From: Paenibacillus donghaensis
GTDB taxonomy: Bacteria; Bacillota; Bacilli; Paenibacillales; Paenibacillaceae
NCBI RefSeq assembly: GCF_002192415.1
Contig: NZ_CP021780.1
Span: forward strand, 3,658,001 to 3,722,000
Direction of reading: 5' to 3'
Length of the DNA: 64,000 bases
Shown: piece after piece, positions 8,581 to 17,612 of the stretch
Layout of the letters: each line of letters opens with the position of its first letter
How positions within the stretch are numbered: position 1 is the stretch's first letter
Translations under genes and position numbers: made by a program
The notes under the pieces: model-generated
What the model saw: only the letters and a program-made list of their open reading frames with translations
What the model was told of the DNA's origin: nothing
Database searches by the model: none

Positions 8581-9855
8581 TTATCCGCTGATCAGCCGTA
8601 AAATATCATTATAGGTAACAGCAATCATCAGCAGAAACAGCATGGCGAATCCGACAAAATGGACCATACCCTCGTGGCCCGGGTCCACCGGTTTGCCGCG
8701 CAGTGCCTCCACCCCGAGGAAGGCCAGACGGCTACCATCCAGAGCCGGAATCGGCAGCAGATTAAAGATTCCCAGATACAGGCTCAGAATCGCCGCCCAT
8801 CGGGTGAGGTATTCAATGCCCTGCTGGGCAATCTTGCCGGTAATTTCAAACGTGCGCACCGGTCCGCCGATATCGTTCATGTTGAATTTATTAATCAGCT
8901 GCTTGAAACCAAGGAAGATCGCTTCGGTAGTGTTGACCATCTCTACACCTGAGAATTTGATGGTTTCACCAAACCCGGCATTCCGGCTGGGCAGCTGGGG
9001 AGAGATCCCGATTTTGCCACCTTCCTGATCAGGCATGCTGCGGGGAACCAAGGTTACGTTAATCGGCTGATCCTCGCGGATCAGGGTCCACTTCATTTCC
9101 TTGCCTTCCGAAGCAGCAGTCAGATCAATCATCTTCTGGTAGTCGGCACCAATCTTGACACCGTTCACCGTATCGATGATATCCCCCTCCTTCAATCCGG
9201 CTTCTTCTGCAGGCATCCCCTTGGAAACTTCGCCAATCTGCACATAGGTCGGGTTCTCAACCGGCACCCCCACCATCTGAATATAGACAGCGAACAGAAT
9301 GAAGGCAAGCAGGAAATTCATTACAGGCCCGGCTACAATCGCCAAAGCGCGCTGTCCGACGGTTTTGCTGCCAAATTGGCGGTCTTTGGGTGCAATCTGC
9401 GTCTGCTGTGTTCCCTTGATCATCATCGCTTGCGGATGAACATCGTAGGTTGTAACATCGCCATCCACATCCAGCCGGATCTTCAGCTCATTCTCAAGAT
9501 CTGTATATTCGGCCTCGCCGCGGATCACATTCTTGCGCGTATCGAGAGCATCCAGATATATATTCTTGACCTTGTTGTCCTGGCCGAGCCTTACGGCAAT
9601 CATCTGTCCGGCTCCAATCTCAACAATCTCGGGATCTTCACCGGCCATGCGGGCATATCCGCCAAAAGGCAGCAGACGAAGCGTGAACTGGGTTTCATTG
9701 CGTTTATAGGAAAACAGTTTCGGACCGAAACCAATCGCAAACTCTCTGACCAGAATACCGGCGCGTTTGGCAAAATAATAATGTCCCCATTCGTGAACGG
9801 TCACAAGGACAAAAAACATCAGCACCGTCAAAAAAACGACCTGAACCATTTCCAT
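8581..9855 (-). CDS. rseP: RIP (site-2) zinc metalloprotease RseP/RasP
   Basis: A 424-residue membrane protease. The first membrane helix carries the zinc-binding H-E-W-G-H (about residues 21-25); a PDZ domain occupies the middle (G-M-P-A-E-E-A-G-L-K-E-G-D-I, about 212-226); and the third catalytic segment N-L-L-P-I-P-A-L-D-G lies in the C-terminal membrane part. It performs intramembrane cleavage of substrates such as anti-sigma factors, and in B. subtilis also helps FtsL turnover and secretion stress responses. It sits between dxr and proS as in B. subtilis. A second in-frame Met two codons downstream is an alternative start. Confidence 0.95.
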   Translation of the reverse strand: MEMVQVVFLTVLMFFVLVTVHEWGHYYFAKRAGILVREFAIGFGPKLFSYKRNETQFTLRLLPFGGYARMAGEDPEIVEIGAGQMIAVRLGQDNKVKNIYLDALDTRKNVIRGEAEYTDLENELKIRLDVDGDVTTYDVHPQAMMIKGTQQTQIAPKDRQFGSKTVGQRALAIVAGPVMNFLLAFILFAVYIQMVGVPVENPTYVQIGEVSKGMPAEEAGLKEGDIIDTVNGVKIGADYQKMIDLTAASEGKEMKWTLIREDQPINVTLVPRSMPDQEGGKIGISPQLPSRNAGFGETIKFSGVEMVNTTEAIFLGFKQLINKFNMNDIGGPVRTFEITGKIAQQGIEYLTRWAAILSLYLGIFNLLPIPALDGSRLAFLGVEALRGKPVDPGHEGMVHFVGFAMLFLLMIAVTYNDILRLISG

Positions 9856-9981
9856 GCGTTACAATCCCCCTTTAGGTGTAAGACCGAAGTATGTCCTCTT
9901 AATTTATCATTATTCTCCGATCAGGCACAAGAGAATCAATCGCCACGACCTATTTTTAGGGAAAACAGATTTCTCCAGGGC

Positions 9982-11121
9982 TTACAGCTTGGCTGCGATC
10001 TGGCGGGCAGCGGAGTCGCAGAACTCAATCTGCTCAAGATCAGGGTCCGATGTGTTGACATGCTGCTCAAGCACTCCGGCAATGATCTGCTCAATCCGCA
10101 GGAAGGGGATCTCATGCCGCAGGAAACGGGCTACAGCCACTTCATTGGCCGCGTTAAAGGCGGTTGTGGCTGTCCCTCCGGCACGTCCACAGTCCATTGC
10201 CAGCTTCAGGGCAGGGAAACGCTCATAATCCATCTCGCGGAACGTCAGGCGGCCCACCTCTGCCAGCGACAGACGCTGAGCTGGAGACTTCCAGCGCTGT
10301 GGATACGTCAGCGCATACTGAATCGGGACGCGCATGTCGGGATTCCCAAGCTGGGCAATGATGCTGCTGTCGCAGAACTCCACGTAAGAATGGATTATAC
10401 TCTCGGGATGCAGCACTACCTCTATCTGGTCATAGGGCAGACCGAACAGGAAGTGGGCTTCTATCACCTCAAGCCCCTTATTCACCATCGTCGCCGAATC
10501 TATGGTGATCTTGGACCCCATACTCCAGTTAGGATGGCGAAGCGCATCTTCCACCGTCACGTGCTCCAGCTGTTCCCGGGTATAGTCCCGGAACGAACCT
10601 CCCGAAGCCGTTAGGGTAATCGCGGCAACGTCACCTACATTCTCCCCGTTCAGACACTGAAAAATAGCGGAATGCTCACTGTCAATCGGCAGCAGCTTAA
10701 CGCCTTTGCGCGCTGCAAGTGCTGTAACCAGATGGCCTGCGGTGACCAGTGTTTCTTTGTTGGCCAGTCCGATATGCTTGCCCGCCTCGATGGCGGCAAT
10801 CGTGGACTGAAGCCCCACGCTGCCCATAACGGCCGTTACCACCAAGTCCGCATCACCGCCGGCAGCCACCTCCACCAGTCCTTCACTGCCGCTGTACAGC
10901 TTGGTCCCGGAAGGAAGCTCACCGCGGATCACCTCGGCAAGCTCAGGAGTGGATACGGAAACTCGGCGCGGCTGGAAACGGCGGACCTGCTCCAGCAGCA
11001 ATGAAATGTTGCTGCCTGCCGCAAGCCCGTCCACTTCAAAAGCATCCGGATGCATGGCGATCACATCCAGCGTCTGGGTACCAACGGAGCCGGTACTGCC
11101 TAGAATCGAAATTTTTCTCAA
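9982..11121 (-). CDS. dxr: 1-deoxy-D-xylulose 5-phosphate reductoisomerase
   Basis: A 379-residue enzyme of the MEP isoprenoid pathway that converts DXP to 2-C-methyl-D-erythritol 4-phosphate with NADPH. The N-terminus has the nucleotide-binding I-L-G-S-T-G-S-V-G-T-Q-T-L. The metal and substrate region carries D-S-E-H-S-A-I-F-Q-C-L and A-S-G-G-S-F. Length is normal. It lies between cdsA and rseP, linking isoprenoid and lipid-carrier supply (uppS is two genes upstream). Confidence 0.97.
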   Translation of the reverse strand: MRKISILGSTGSVGTQTLDVIAMHPDAFEVDGLAAGSNISLLLEQVRRFQPRRVSVSTPELAEVIRGELPSGTKLYSGSEGLVEVAAGGDADLVVTAVMGSVGLQSTIAAIEAGKHIGLANKETLVTAGHLVTALAARKGVKLLPIDSEHSAIFQCLNGENVGDVAAITLTASGGSFRDYTREQLEHVTVEDALRHPNWSMGSKITIDSATMVNKGLEVIEAHFLFGLPYDQIEVVLHPESIIHSYVEFCDSSIIAQLGNPDMRVPIQYALTYPQRWKSPAQRLSLAEVGRLTFREMDYERFPALKLAMDCGRAGGTATTAFNAANEVAVARFLRHEIPFLRIEQIIAGVLEQHVNTSDPDLEQIEFCDSAARQIAAKL

Positions 11122-11142
11122 GGTAATCCCTTCTCCCTTTCG

Positions 11143-11955
11143 TTAATAGTAAGGCATCAGCATTACGATATGTACGAACGGAAATACGATAATCCAGCTG
11201 TCGCAGCGGTCCAGAATACCGCCATGACCCGGCAACAGGGTACCGGAATCCTTAATACCGTACACCCGCTTATAGGCAGATTGTACAAGATCTCCAAGCT
11301 GGCCTAGTACGGCGCAAGACAGCCCAATGAGCAGTGCCCGTCCAAACGTCAGCAGATCAGGAAAACAAAAAGCAAAAATGATCGAAATGAGTACAGAGAT
11401 CAGTACACCGCCGACTGCGCCTTCTACGGTTTTGTTTGGGCTGATTGCAGGCCACAGCTTATGCTTGCCCAGACTTCTGCCGACAAAATATGCACCGGCA
11501 TCACTGCCCCAGATGCAGAATAGCAGCAGGAATGTCCAAACCAGCCCATGACCGTCTCCCGAGGAACGGGTAATGCCCATATAGGAGAATCCCATTCCTA
11601 TGTACACAATTCCGGTAAACAGCATCGCTGTTATTTTGATATCCATTTTGTTTCTGGTGAATACGGTCAGCAGCAGGAACAGCAGCAGCAGCAGCCAGAT
11701 CCCCTGCTCCCAGCTGAAAAGGATAGAAATTTCAAGCAGCTTCCACGGAATCATAAAACAAAGCACACTGATATAGCCTATAATAGCTGTTGCGCCGGCT
11801 ACAGACGTACCAGTCATTTTGACGAACTCATAATATCCTACAAGAGCCATGGCAGCTAGCAACAGCTGGTACGGCCAGCCTCCCAACAAGCATAAACCCA
11901 AAAAAATGGCACCGGCGGTTATACCGGTAATCAATCGCTGCTTCAAAGGTCCCAT
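11143..11955 (-). CDS. cdsA: Phosphatidate cytidylyltransferase
   Basis: A 270-residue polytopic membrane enzyme that makes CDP-diacylglycerol from phosphatidic acid and CTP, the branch point of phospholipid synthesis. The C-terminal signature is clear: S-A-Y-K-R-x4-K-D-S-G-x2-L-P-G-H-G-G-I-L-D-R. Several hydrophobic helices precede it. It starts 12 bases after uppS ends, so the two are co-transcribed. Confidence 0.96.
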   Translation of the reverse strand: MGPLKQRLITGITAGAIFLGLCLLGGWPYQLLLAAMALVGYYEFVKMTGTSVAGATAIIGYISVLCFMIPWKLLEISILFSWEQGIWLLLLLFLLLTVFTRNKMDIKITAMLFTGIVYIGMGFSYMGITRSSGDGHGLVWTFLLLFCIWGSDAGAYFVGRSLGKHKLWPAISPNKTVEGAVGGVLISVLISIIFAFCFPDLLTFGRALLIGLSCAVLGQLGDLVQSAYKRVYGIKDSGTLLPGHGGILDRCDSWIIVFPFVHIVMLMPYY

Positions 11956-11966
11956 CTCCTGTCAAG

Positions 11967-12734
11967 CTACTTCAGCCCGCCATAACGGCGTGTCCGGCGC
12001 TGATATTCTGCCACGGCCTGGTGCAGATGCTCTTTGCTGAATTCCGGCCAATATACATCGGTAAACCACAGCTCGCTGTAAGCCAGCTGCCATAACATAA
12101 AGTTGCTGAGCCGCATTTCGCCGCTGGTACGGATCAGCAGATCCGGGTCAGGCAATCCACCGGAGAGCAGCCGCTGGTCAATCAGCTCGGCTGTAATATC
12201 TTCCGGCGTTAGCAGACCGGCCTGTATGTCTCGCCCAAACCCGCGCATGCAATCCTCAATCTCCTTGCGGCCGCCGTAATTAAGCGCAAAATTCAGGATT
12301 AGTCCACTATTGCCGGAAGTCCGGGCTACCGCCTCTTCCATCGCTTTGCGGGTATAGGAAGGCAAGCCTTCGGTATCTCCCATTACGCGGACGCGCACGT
12401 TTTTTTCTATCAGCTCATCAAGCTCAATGGCCAGAAACTCCTCCGGCAGACGCATCAGGAATTCAACCTCATCCTTCGGCCGTTTCCAGTTCTCTGTCGA
12501 GAATGCGTACATGGTCAGGAACTCTACACCCAGCTCGTCTGCTGCGATGGTTGCCCGCTTAACCGCCTTCATTCCGTTCCGGTGACCAACGATCCGCGGC
12601 AAGCCGCGACGTTTGGCCCAGCGTCCGTTGCCATCCATGATTACAGCCACATGCCGGGGAATATTGTCCGGTGAAATCTCGACTGGCTGCTGCCTGTCTT
12701 TACGGCTCAGCCATGCTTGAACCCGTTTGATCAT
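11967..12734 (-). CDS. uppS: Undecaprenyl diphosphate synthase (isoprenyl transferase)
   Basis: A 255-residue cis-prenyltransferase that makes the C55 lipid carrier for cell-wall precursors. Conserved motifs are V-A-V-I-M-D-G-N-G-R-W-A, G-H-R-N-G and R-T-S-G-E-M-R-L-S-N-F. An upstream ATG at 12749 is rejected as start because its own codons form the GGAGG ribosome site for the ATG at 12734. It follows a hairpin terminator-like sequence after frr. Confidence 0.96.
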   Translation of the reverse strand: MIKRVQAWLSRKDRQQPVEISPDNIPRHVAVIMDGNGRWAKRRGLPRIVGHRNGMKAVKRATIAADELGVEFLTMYAFSTENWKRPKDEVEFLMRLPEEFLAIELDELIEKNVRVRVMGDTEGLPSYTRKAMEEAVARTSGNSGLILNFALNYGGRKEIEDCMRGFGRDIQAGLLTPEDITAELIDQRLLSGGLPDPDLLIRTSGEMRLSNFMLWQLAYSELWFTDVYWPEFSKEHLHQAVAEYQRRTRRYGGLK

Positions 12735-12764
12735 TTCCGTTTCCTCCATGCTCTCTTCTCAGAA

Positions 12765-12805
12765 AGAGACAAACCCCACCAGTAACGGAGGGGCCTCTAG
12801 TCTCT
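12765..12805 (-). terminator. Hairpin between frr and uppS
   Basis: On the minus strand AGAGAC pairs with GTCTCT, and inside it CCCCTCC pairs with GGTGGGG with one mismatch. The stem is followed by TTCTGAG, so the T-tract is short. It probably acts as a partial terminator downstream of frr, reducing flow into uppS-cdsA-dxr. Confidence 0.55.
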
Positions 12806-12813
12806 TGGATATC

Positions 12814-13367
12814 TCAAACTTCCATTATTTCCTTTTCCTTGGACAAGAGCACTTTGTCGACTTCAGCAATAAACTTATCTGTTGTCTTCTGGATGTCTTC
12901 TTGATGTCCGTGGGATTCATCCTCCGAAATGCCGTTTTTCTCCAATTTCTTGATATCATCATTGGCATCGCGGCGGATGTTGCGGATCGCAATCTTTCCT
13001 TCTTCACCGAATTTCTTGGTTAGCTTCACCAGATCATTCCGGCGCTCCTCAGTCAGTGCCGGAATGGACAAGCGGATAATGGTTCCGTCATTGGCCGGCG
13101 TTAGGCCTAGATCGGATTTCATAATCGCCCGTTCAATTTCGGATAACGAGGTTTTGTCCCAAGGCTGGATCAACAAGGTCCGGCTATCCGGCGTGCTGAC
13201 ATTGGCCAGCTGGTTAATCGGAGTAGGCGAACCGTAATATTCTACCTGAATGCGGTCCAAGAGTGAAGCAGAGGCGCGGCCTGCACGCAAGGTGGCCAGA
13301 TCGCGTCTCAGCGACAGAATCGCTTTCTCCATTCGCTCTTCTGCACTTTTTTTGATGGATTGAGGCA

Positions 13368-13368
<1 letters not shown>
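12814..13368 (-). CDS. frr: Ribosome recycling factor
   Basis: A 184-residue protein, the exact usual length, with the family segments L-R-x-G-R-A-S-x-S-L-L-D and [13 protein letters not shown]. With EF-G it splits the post-termination ribosome. Its ATG overlaps the pyrH stop by one base (TAATG), so it is translationally coupled to pyrH. Confidence 0.97.
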
Positions 13369-14114
<746 letters not shown>

Positions 14115-14121
14115 TTACAAA

Positions 14122-14147
14122 AGACGGAACACTACGTGTTCCGCTCT
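14122..14147 (-). terminator. Intrinsic terminator between tsf and pyrH
   Basis: On the minus strand a perfect 8-bp stem CGGAACAC / GTGTTCCG with a three-base loop is flanked by AGA/TCT pairing and followed by TTTTG. It is well placed to end rpsB-tsf transcripts, with partial read-through into pyrH-frr; no separate pyrH promoter fits in the 25 bases left. Confidence 0.75.
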
Positions 14148-14207
14148 TCTGATGCTCGCCTATGTTTAGTTCAGTTCGAACGGTAATGTATGGTGCTGTG
14201 CCGGTGT

Positions 14208-14858
14208 TTATTGGTTAACTTGTGCCATTACTTCTTCAACAAAGTTGTCGACTTTCTTTTCCAGGCCTTCGCCCAGCTCGTAGCGGGCAAAACGACGAAT
14301 GGAGATGTTCTCGCCGATCGTGCTGATTTTTTCATTCAGCAGCTGGGAGATGGTTTTGTCAGGGTCTTTAATGAAGGACTGCTCAAGCAGGCAATATTCT
14401 TCATAGAATTTGCTGATGCGGCCTTCAACCATTTTTTCAACAATTTTCTCAGGTTTGCCTTCGTTCAGCGCCTGAGCTTTGAGGATTTCTTTTTCTTTCT
14501 CTACTTCTTCCTGCGGCACTTCTTCACGGGTAATATAACGTGGGTTAGCTGCAGCAATGTGCATTGCAATATCGCGTGCAAATGCCTTGAACTGGTCTGT
14601 CAGAGCTACGAAGTCAGTTTCGCAGTTGATTTCCACAAGCACGCCAATACGGCCGCCAGCGTGGATATACGATTCTACAACGCCTTCGGTTGCTACACGT
14701 CCTGCTTTGTTTGCAGCGGCGGACAAACCTTTTTCACGAAGCAATTCAGCGGCTTTGGTGATGTCGTTGTTTGCTTCTTCCAGCGCCTTTTTACAATCAA
14801 GCATTCCGGCGCCTGTTCTTTCACGAAGTTCTTTAACTGCTTTTGCGTCTACTGCCAT
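14208..14858 (-). CDS. tsf: Translation elongation factor Ts
   Basis: A 216-residue EF-Ts, the guanine nucleotide exchange factor for EF-Tu. The N-terminus has the classic [19 protein letters not shown], and the core has N-C-E-T-D-F-V-A. It is shorter than E. coli EF-Ts, as in many Firmicutes. The start at 14858 is chosen over one 12 codons upstream because GGAGGG lies eight bases before it. It is the second gene of the rpsB-tsf unit, separated from rpsB by an attenuator-like hairpin. Confidence 0.96.
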   Translation of the reverse strand: MAVDAKAVKELRERTGAGMLDCKKALEEANNDITKAAELLREKGLSAAANKAGRVATEGVVESYIHAGGRIGVLVEINCETDFVALTDQFKAFARDIAMHIAAANPRYITREEVPQEEVEKEKEILKAQALNEGKPEKIVEKMVEGRISKFYEEYCLLEQSFIKDPDKTISQLLNEKISTIGENISIRRFARYELGEGLEKKVDNFVEEVMAQVNQ

Positions 14859-14962
14859 TGTTATTCCCTCCAAATAGTTATCGTTGTTATTCAAGCTTCA
14901 AGCTCTATTATCCCAAGTAGAAGCGGCTTCGTCGCCCTCTATAAATCGTATGCTTCCGAAGC

Positions 14963-14981
14963 AGCGATACTACGTATCGCT
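14963..14981. repeat. Small perfect hairpin in the rpsB-tsf gap
   Basis: AGCGATAC and its reverse complement GTATCGCT are separated by three bases. Next to it (14948-14961) the segment CGTATGCTTCCGAAGC resembles part of the 65-bp tandem repeat upstream of hslV (CGTATGCTTACGAAGC on the minus strand), so this gap seems to hold a relic of the same dispersed element. Confidence 0.5.
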
Positions 14982-15053
14982 TTCAGGTATCCGTTTCTGC
15001 AAGAAGTAGAAGGATAAATTATGAGGTAAAACTTATAACCTCTTATACTTTAA

Positions 15054-15096
15054 AAAAAGGGCAGTGAGAGGTTATCCACCTGCCAACCACCCTTTT
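15054..15096 (-). terminator. Intrinsic terminator or attenuator between rpsB and tsf
   Basis: On the minus strand AAAAGGG pairs with CCCTTTT, an inner GGCAG pairs with CTGCC, and the stem ends in a run of seven T. It sits 40 bases after the rpsB stop. Because tsf must still be expressed and has no clear promoter, this probably sets the S2 to EF-Ts ratio. Confidence 0.75.
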
Positions 15097-15133
15097 GATT
15101 TAAGTTCTTGTTTAGTTCAATGAAATACTATGC

Positions 15134-15835
15134 TTAAGCTGTAGTTGTGTCTTCGCCCTGGTGGGCTTCTACAACAGCGTCAGCCATCTTGCCAGTCAAC
15201 AATTTCACGGCGCGGATAGCGTCGTCGTTGCCCGGAATCACATAGTCGATTTCGTCTGGATCACAGTTGGTATCAACGATAGCCACGATAGGAATACCCA
15301 ATTTGCGAGCTTCCGCAACAGCGATGCGCTCTTTACGCGGGTCAATGATGAACAGCGCGCTTGGCAGACCTTTCATGTTCTTGATGCCGCCCAGGAATTT
15401 CTCAAGACGATCTTTCTCTTTGCGGAGAAGGATAACTTCTTTCTTAGGCAATACTGCAAAGGTACCGTCTTCTTCCCAAGCTTCCAGTTTCTTCAGGCGA
15501 TCAATACGCTTCTGAATAGTGGAGAAGTTGGTAAGAGTACCCCCGAGCCAACGTTGGTTAATGAAGAACATTCCCGAACGTTCAGCTTCTTCTTTCACGG
15601 AATCCTGAGCCTGTTTCTTTGTTCCTACGAATAGGATTGTGCCGTTGTCGCCAGCGACGCTTTTTACAAAGTTGTAAGCTTCTTCTACCTTCTTGACCGT
15701 TTTCTGCAGGTCAATAATGTAAATTCCGTTTCTTTCAGTGAAGATATAACGATCCATCTTTGGGTTCCAACGACGAGTCTGGTGACCGAAGTGTACCCCA
15801 GCTTCTAGAAGCTGTTTCATGGAGATTACTGCCAT
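15134..15835 (-). CDS. rpsB: 30S ribosomal protein S2
   Basis: A 233-residue protein with the S2 signatures [22 protein letters not shown] and [12 protein letters not shown]. The ATG at 15835 is chosen over a GTG two codons upstream because AGGAGG is then nine bases away rather than three. It has its own promoter at 15966-15994 immediately after the flagellar operon. Confidence 0.97.
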   Translation of the reverse strand: MAVISMKQLLEAGVHFGHQTRRWNPKMDRYIFTERNGIYIIDLQKTVKKVEEAYNFVKSVAGDNGTILFVGTKKQAQDSVKEEAERSGMFFINQRWLGGTLTNFSTIQKRIDRLKKLEAWEEDGTFAVLPKKEVILLRKEKDRLEKFLGGIKNMKGLPSALFIIDPRKERIAVAEARKLGIPIVAIVDTNCDPDEIDYVIPGNDDAIRAVKLLTGKMADAVVEAHQGEDTTTA

Positions 15836-15965
15836 CTTCACACACCTCCTAATTTTGGTTTATTGTGTGTCTCCTCCGCCATGCGTCATCTTCCTGCAAG
15901 ACTTTCTTCAGAAGAAAGCACCCCTTGCGAGAAATCAACCGGCGTGTGTTATAACACCGTCAATT

Positions 15966-15994
15966 ACTATATCATATTCATTCATGGGATGCAA
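15966..15994 (-). promoter_or_regulatory. Sigma-A promoter of rpsB-tsf
   Basis: Minus strand: -35 TTGCAT (15989-15994), 17-base spacer, -10 TATAGT (15966-15971) with an extended TGA just before it. It lies at the very end of the upstream YceG-like gene. The predicted leader (about 120 bases) has the palindrome GTGTTATAACAC near its 5' end and a CTTTCTTC/GAAGAAAG hairpin at 15902-15918, which might serve S2 feedback control; that role is inference. Confidence 0.82.
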
Positions 15995-15997
15995 TGC

Positions 15998-16630
15998 CTA
16001 CTTCACCGTAATCAGCTGATCAATGATAGAATCAAAGCTTTCATCCTCTTTGAAGCTGTAAGTGCCGTACTGGATCACCTTATTTATCTTCCGCTTATTG
16101 GCGGCGGCAAGGAACTGTTCCCTATCCTTAACCACACCGGCGGCGCTCAGCAGATTAGCGGTTTTGCTGAGGTTGGCTCCGCTCGGGATGCGGACGGAGA
16201 TGACCCCGCTTGCCGCAGGTGTTGCTGGAGCAGCAGCAGAAGGCGCAGGGCTTACAGCAGGCGGCTTAGCCTCTGCAGCAGCAGCCGCTGAGGGCGCCAC
16301 AGGTGTAGAGGCCGCCTGCGGATCGGCCGCAGTGCCCGGGGACGCCGCCGGGGAAGGAGAGGCGGCCTCAGCCGGTGCTGACGGCGCGGCAGGGGGTGGA
16401 GAAGCCTCAGCCGCTGCATCGACAGGCTGAGGAGTCGCTACGCTGTCCTCCGGCGAAGGTGAAGGCGAAGCACCTGCTTCGCTGACGGTCAGTCCAAGCT
16501 TGGCAGCCTCCTGAGCAAGCTGCTCCCTGGACAACGGAGCAGCTCCTCCTGAAATCATCAGCTGGAGCAGCAGCGCACCCAATATCAGCCCTGTTCCAAG
16601 CCCAAACAGAAACGAACGGTTCTTCATCAT
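15998..16630 (-). CDS. YceG/MltG-like N-terminal domain protein with long Ala/Pro linker
   Basis: A 210-residue protein. Residues about 5-28 form a membrane anchor (F-G-L-G-T-G-L-I-L-G-A-L-L-L-Q). About 60-145 is a low-complexity Ala/Pro/Ser linker. The last 70 residues (I-S-V-R-I-P-S-G-A-N-L-S-K-T-A-N-L-L ... Y-G-T-Y-S-F-K) resemble the LysM-like N-terminal domain of YceG/MltG endolytic transglycosylases. The catalytic transglycosylase domain is absent, so an enzymatic role is unlikely; a cell-wall-facing binding role is inference. It overlaps the swrB-like gene by 4 bases and is the last gene of the fla/che operon. Confidence 0.75.
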   Translation of the reverse strand: MMKNRSFLFGLGTGLILGALLLQLMISGGAAPLSREQLAQEAAKLGLTVSEAGASPSPSPEDSVATPQPVDAAAEASPPPAAPSAPAEAASPSPAASPGTAADPQAASTPVAPSAAAAAEAKPPAVSPAPSAAAPATPAASGVISVRIPSGANLSKTANLLSAAGVVKDREQFLAAANKRKINKVIQYGTYSFKEDESFDSIIDQLITVK

Positions 16631-17205
16631 CCCGTCTCCTCCTGTTTGGCCAGTTGCAGAATCAGCTGGACTTCACCCCGCTGCAGACCAGCCGTCTTGG
16701 CAATCGAATCTATCGATTTGCCCTGCTCATGCAGTTCAAACAGCCGTGGATAACGCAGTTTGATGGAACTGACAGGTTTGGCGGGAGCAGCAGGCGGCTC
16801 CTCCTTCATTGCTTCTGCAGGCTTGGTGACTACAGAGGACGTTGCTGCATTTGCGATTATTCGTTCGAACGCTGCGGCAAGCTCGCCGAGCCCTTTCTCC
16901 TCAGCGGAAACGCGGGAGGCCAGCTGAACCGAACCGGTCTGCAGCTCTGCCAGCTGTTTCTTCAGCTCATTGATCTGCTCCTGCATCCCGTTCTGATTGG
17001 ACTGGGTCTGCTGCTTGATGCTGCCAACCAGCTGCACAAGCTCATCATTCTCACGCTCTATGTCAGCCATGTACAGCTCAAGCGCAGCTTCTGTCTCTTT
17101 CAGATTCTGTATTTGCGCCTTCCCTTCCTTGGCACGTGCCGGAAGAGTCAGCGCATACAGAATAGCCGCTGCGCCGACCAGCACAATATATACCCATGGT
17201 TGCAA
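16627..17205 (-). CDS. SwrB-like membrane coiled-coil protein (DUF6115 type)
   Basis: About 192 residues: one N-terminal membrane helix (W-V-Y-I-V-L-V-G-A-A-A-I-L-Y-A-L), a long coiled coil (about 35-110), and a C-terminal helix-turn-helix-like segment (G-K-S-I-D-S-I-A-K-T-A-G-L-Q-R-G-E-V). Position directly between sigD and rpsB and this architecture match B. subtilis SwrB, which activates the flagellar export apparatus; sequence similarity could not be tested. The start is set at TTG 17205, nine bases after AAAGGAG; a TTG eight codons upstream has no ribosome site. Confidence 0.7.
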   Translation of the reverse strand: MQPWVYIVLVGAAAILYALTLPARAKEGKAQIQNLKETEAALELYMADIERENDELVQLVGSIKQQTQSNQNGMQEQINELKKQLAELQTGSVQLASRVSAEEKGLGELAAAFERIIANAATSSVVTKPAEAMKEEPPAAPAKPVSSIKLRYPRLFELHEQGKSIDSIAKTAGLQRGEVQLILQLAKQEETG

Positions 17206-17249
17206 GTTCCTTGTCTCCTTTACTGTCAATTAGCCAGCAGAGGCATGTC

Positions 17250-17561
17250 CTACAGGCTAAGGTCAATACGTTTGCCTTTGTAGGGGTGCTCGGCAGGAGC
17301 AATATTCTCCTGCTGCTGCCGCCTCTCCCCGGAAGAATGTCCTCCCTGGTGATTGCCGCGACCGCCATCCTCACGCAGAGCGCCTTCAGCAGATTCATCC
17401 ACACCGGAGCTGCGCTGTGCCTGCTCCTGGCTCGTCTTCACATTCTGACCGGCCAGCTGCTGCTGGTCAATAAGCGGCCGCTGCTGGATTTCATTCTGCA
17501 CCTTGCCGGCCTCTGTAGTGCGGGGCAAGGCAATCTGCAGCTCTACCGGTTTCAGGCTCAT
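17250..17561 (-). CDS. Hydrophilic 103-residue protein of unknown function
   Basis: Starts MSLKPVELQIALPRTTEAGK, then becomes strongly hydrophilic and rich in Gln, Glu, Gly and Arg. There is no signal peptide, membrane helix or recognisable domain. The N-terminal 15 residues look ordered and the rest disordered. It lies in frame and in direction with fapA and the swrB-like gene in the sigD-downstream cluster, which supports a real gene. Function not recognised. Confidence 0.6.
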   Translation of the reverse strand: MSLKPVELQIALPRTTEAGKVQNEIQQRPLIDQQQLAGQNVKTSQEQAQRSSGVDESAEGALREDGGRGNHQGGHSSGERRQQQENIAPAEHPYKGKRIDLSL

Positions 17562-17612
17562 AATATCCCTCTTCTCACAAGTAATGGCCGGCTGCTAGCG
17601 CTGCCCGCCTTA

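Noticed and set aside
15842..15965. A known S2-binding leader motif upstream of rpsB
   Set aside because: Two small palindromes are present but I could not match them to a described motif.
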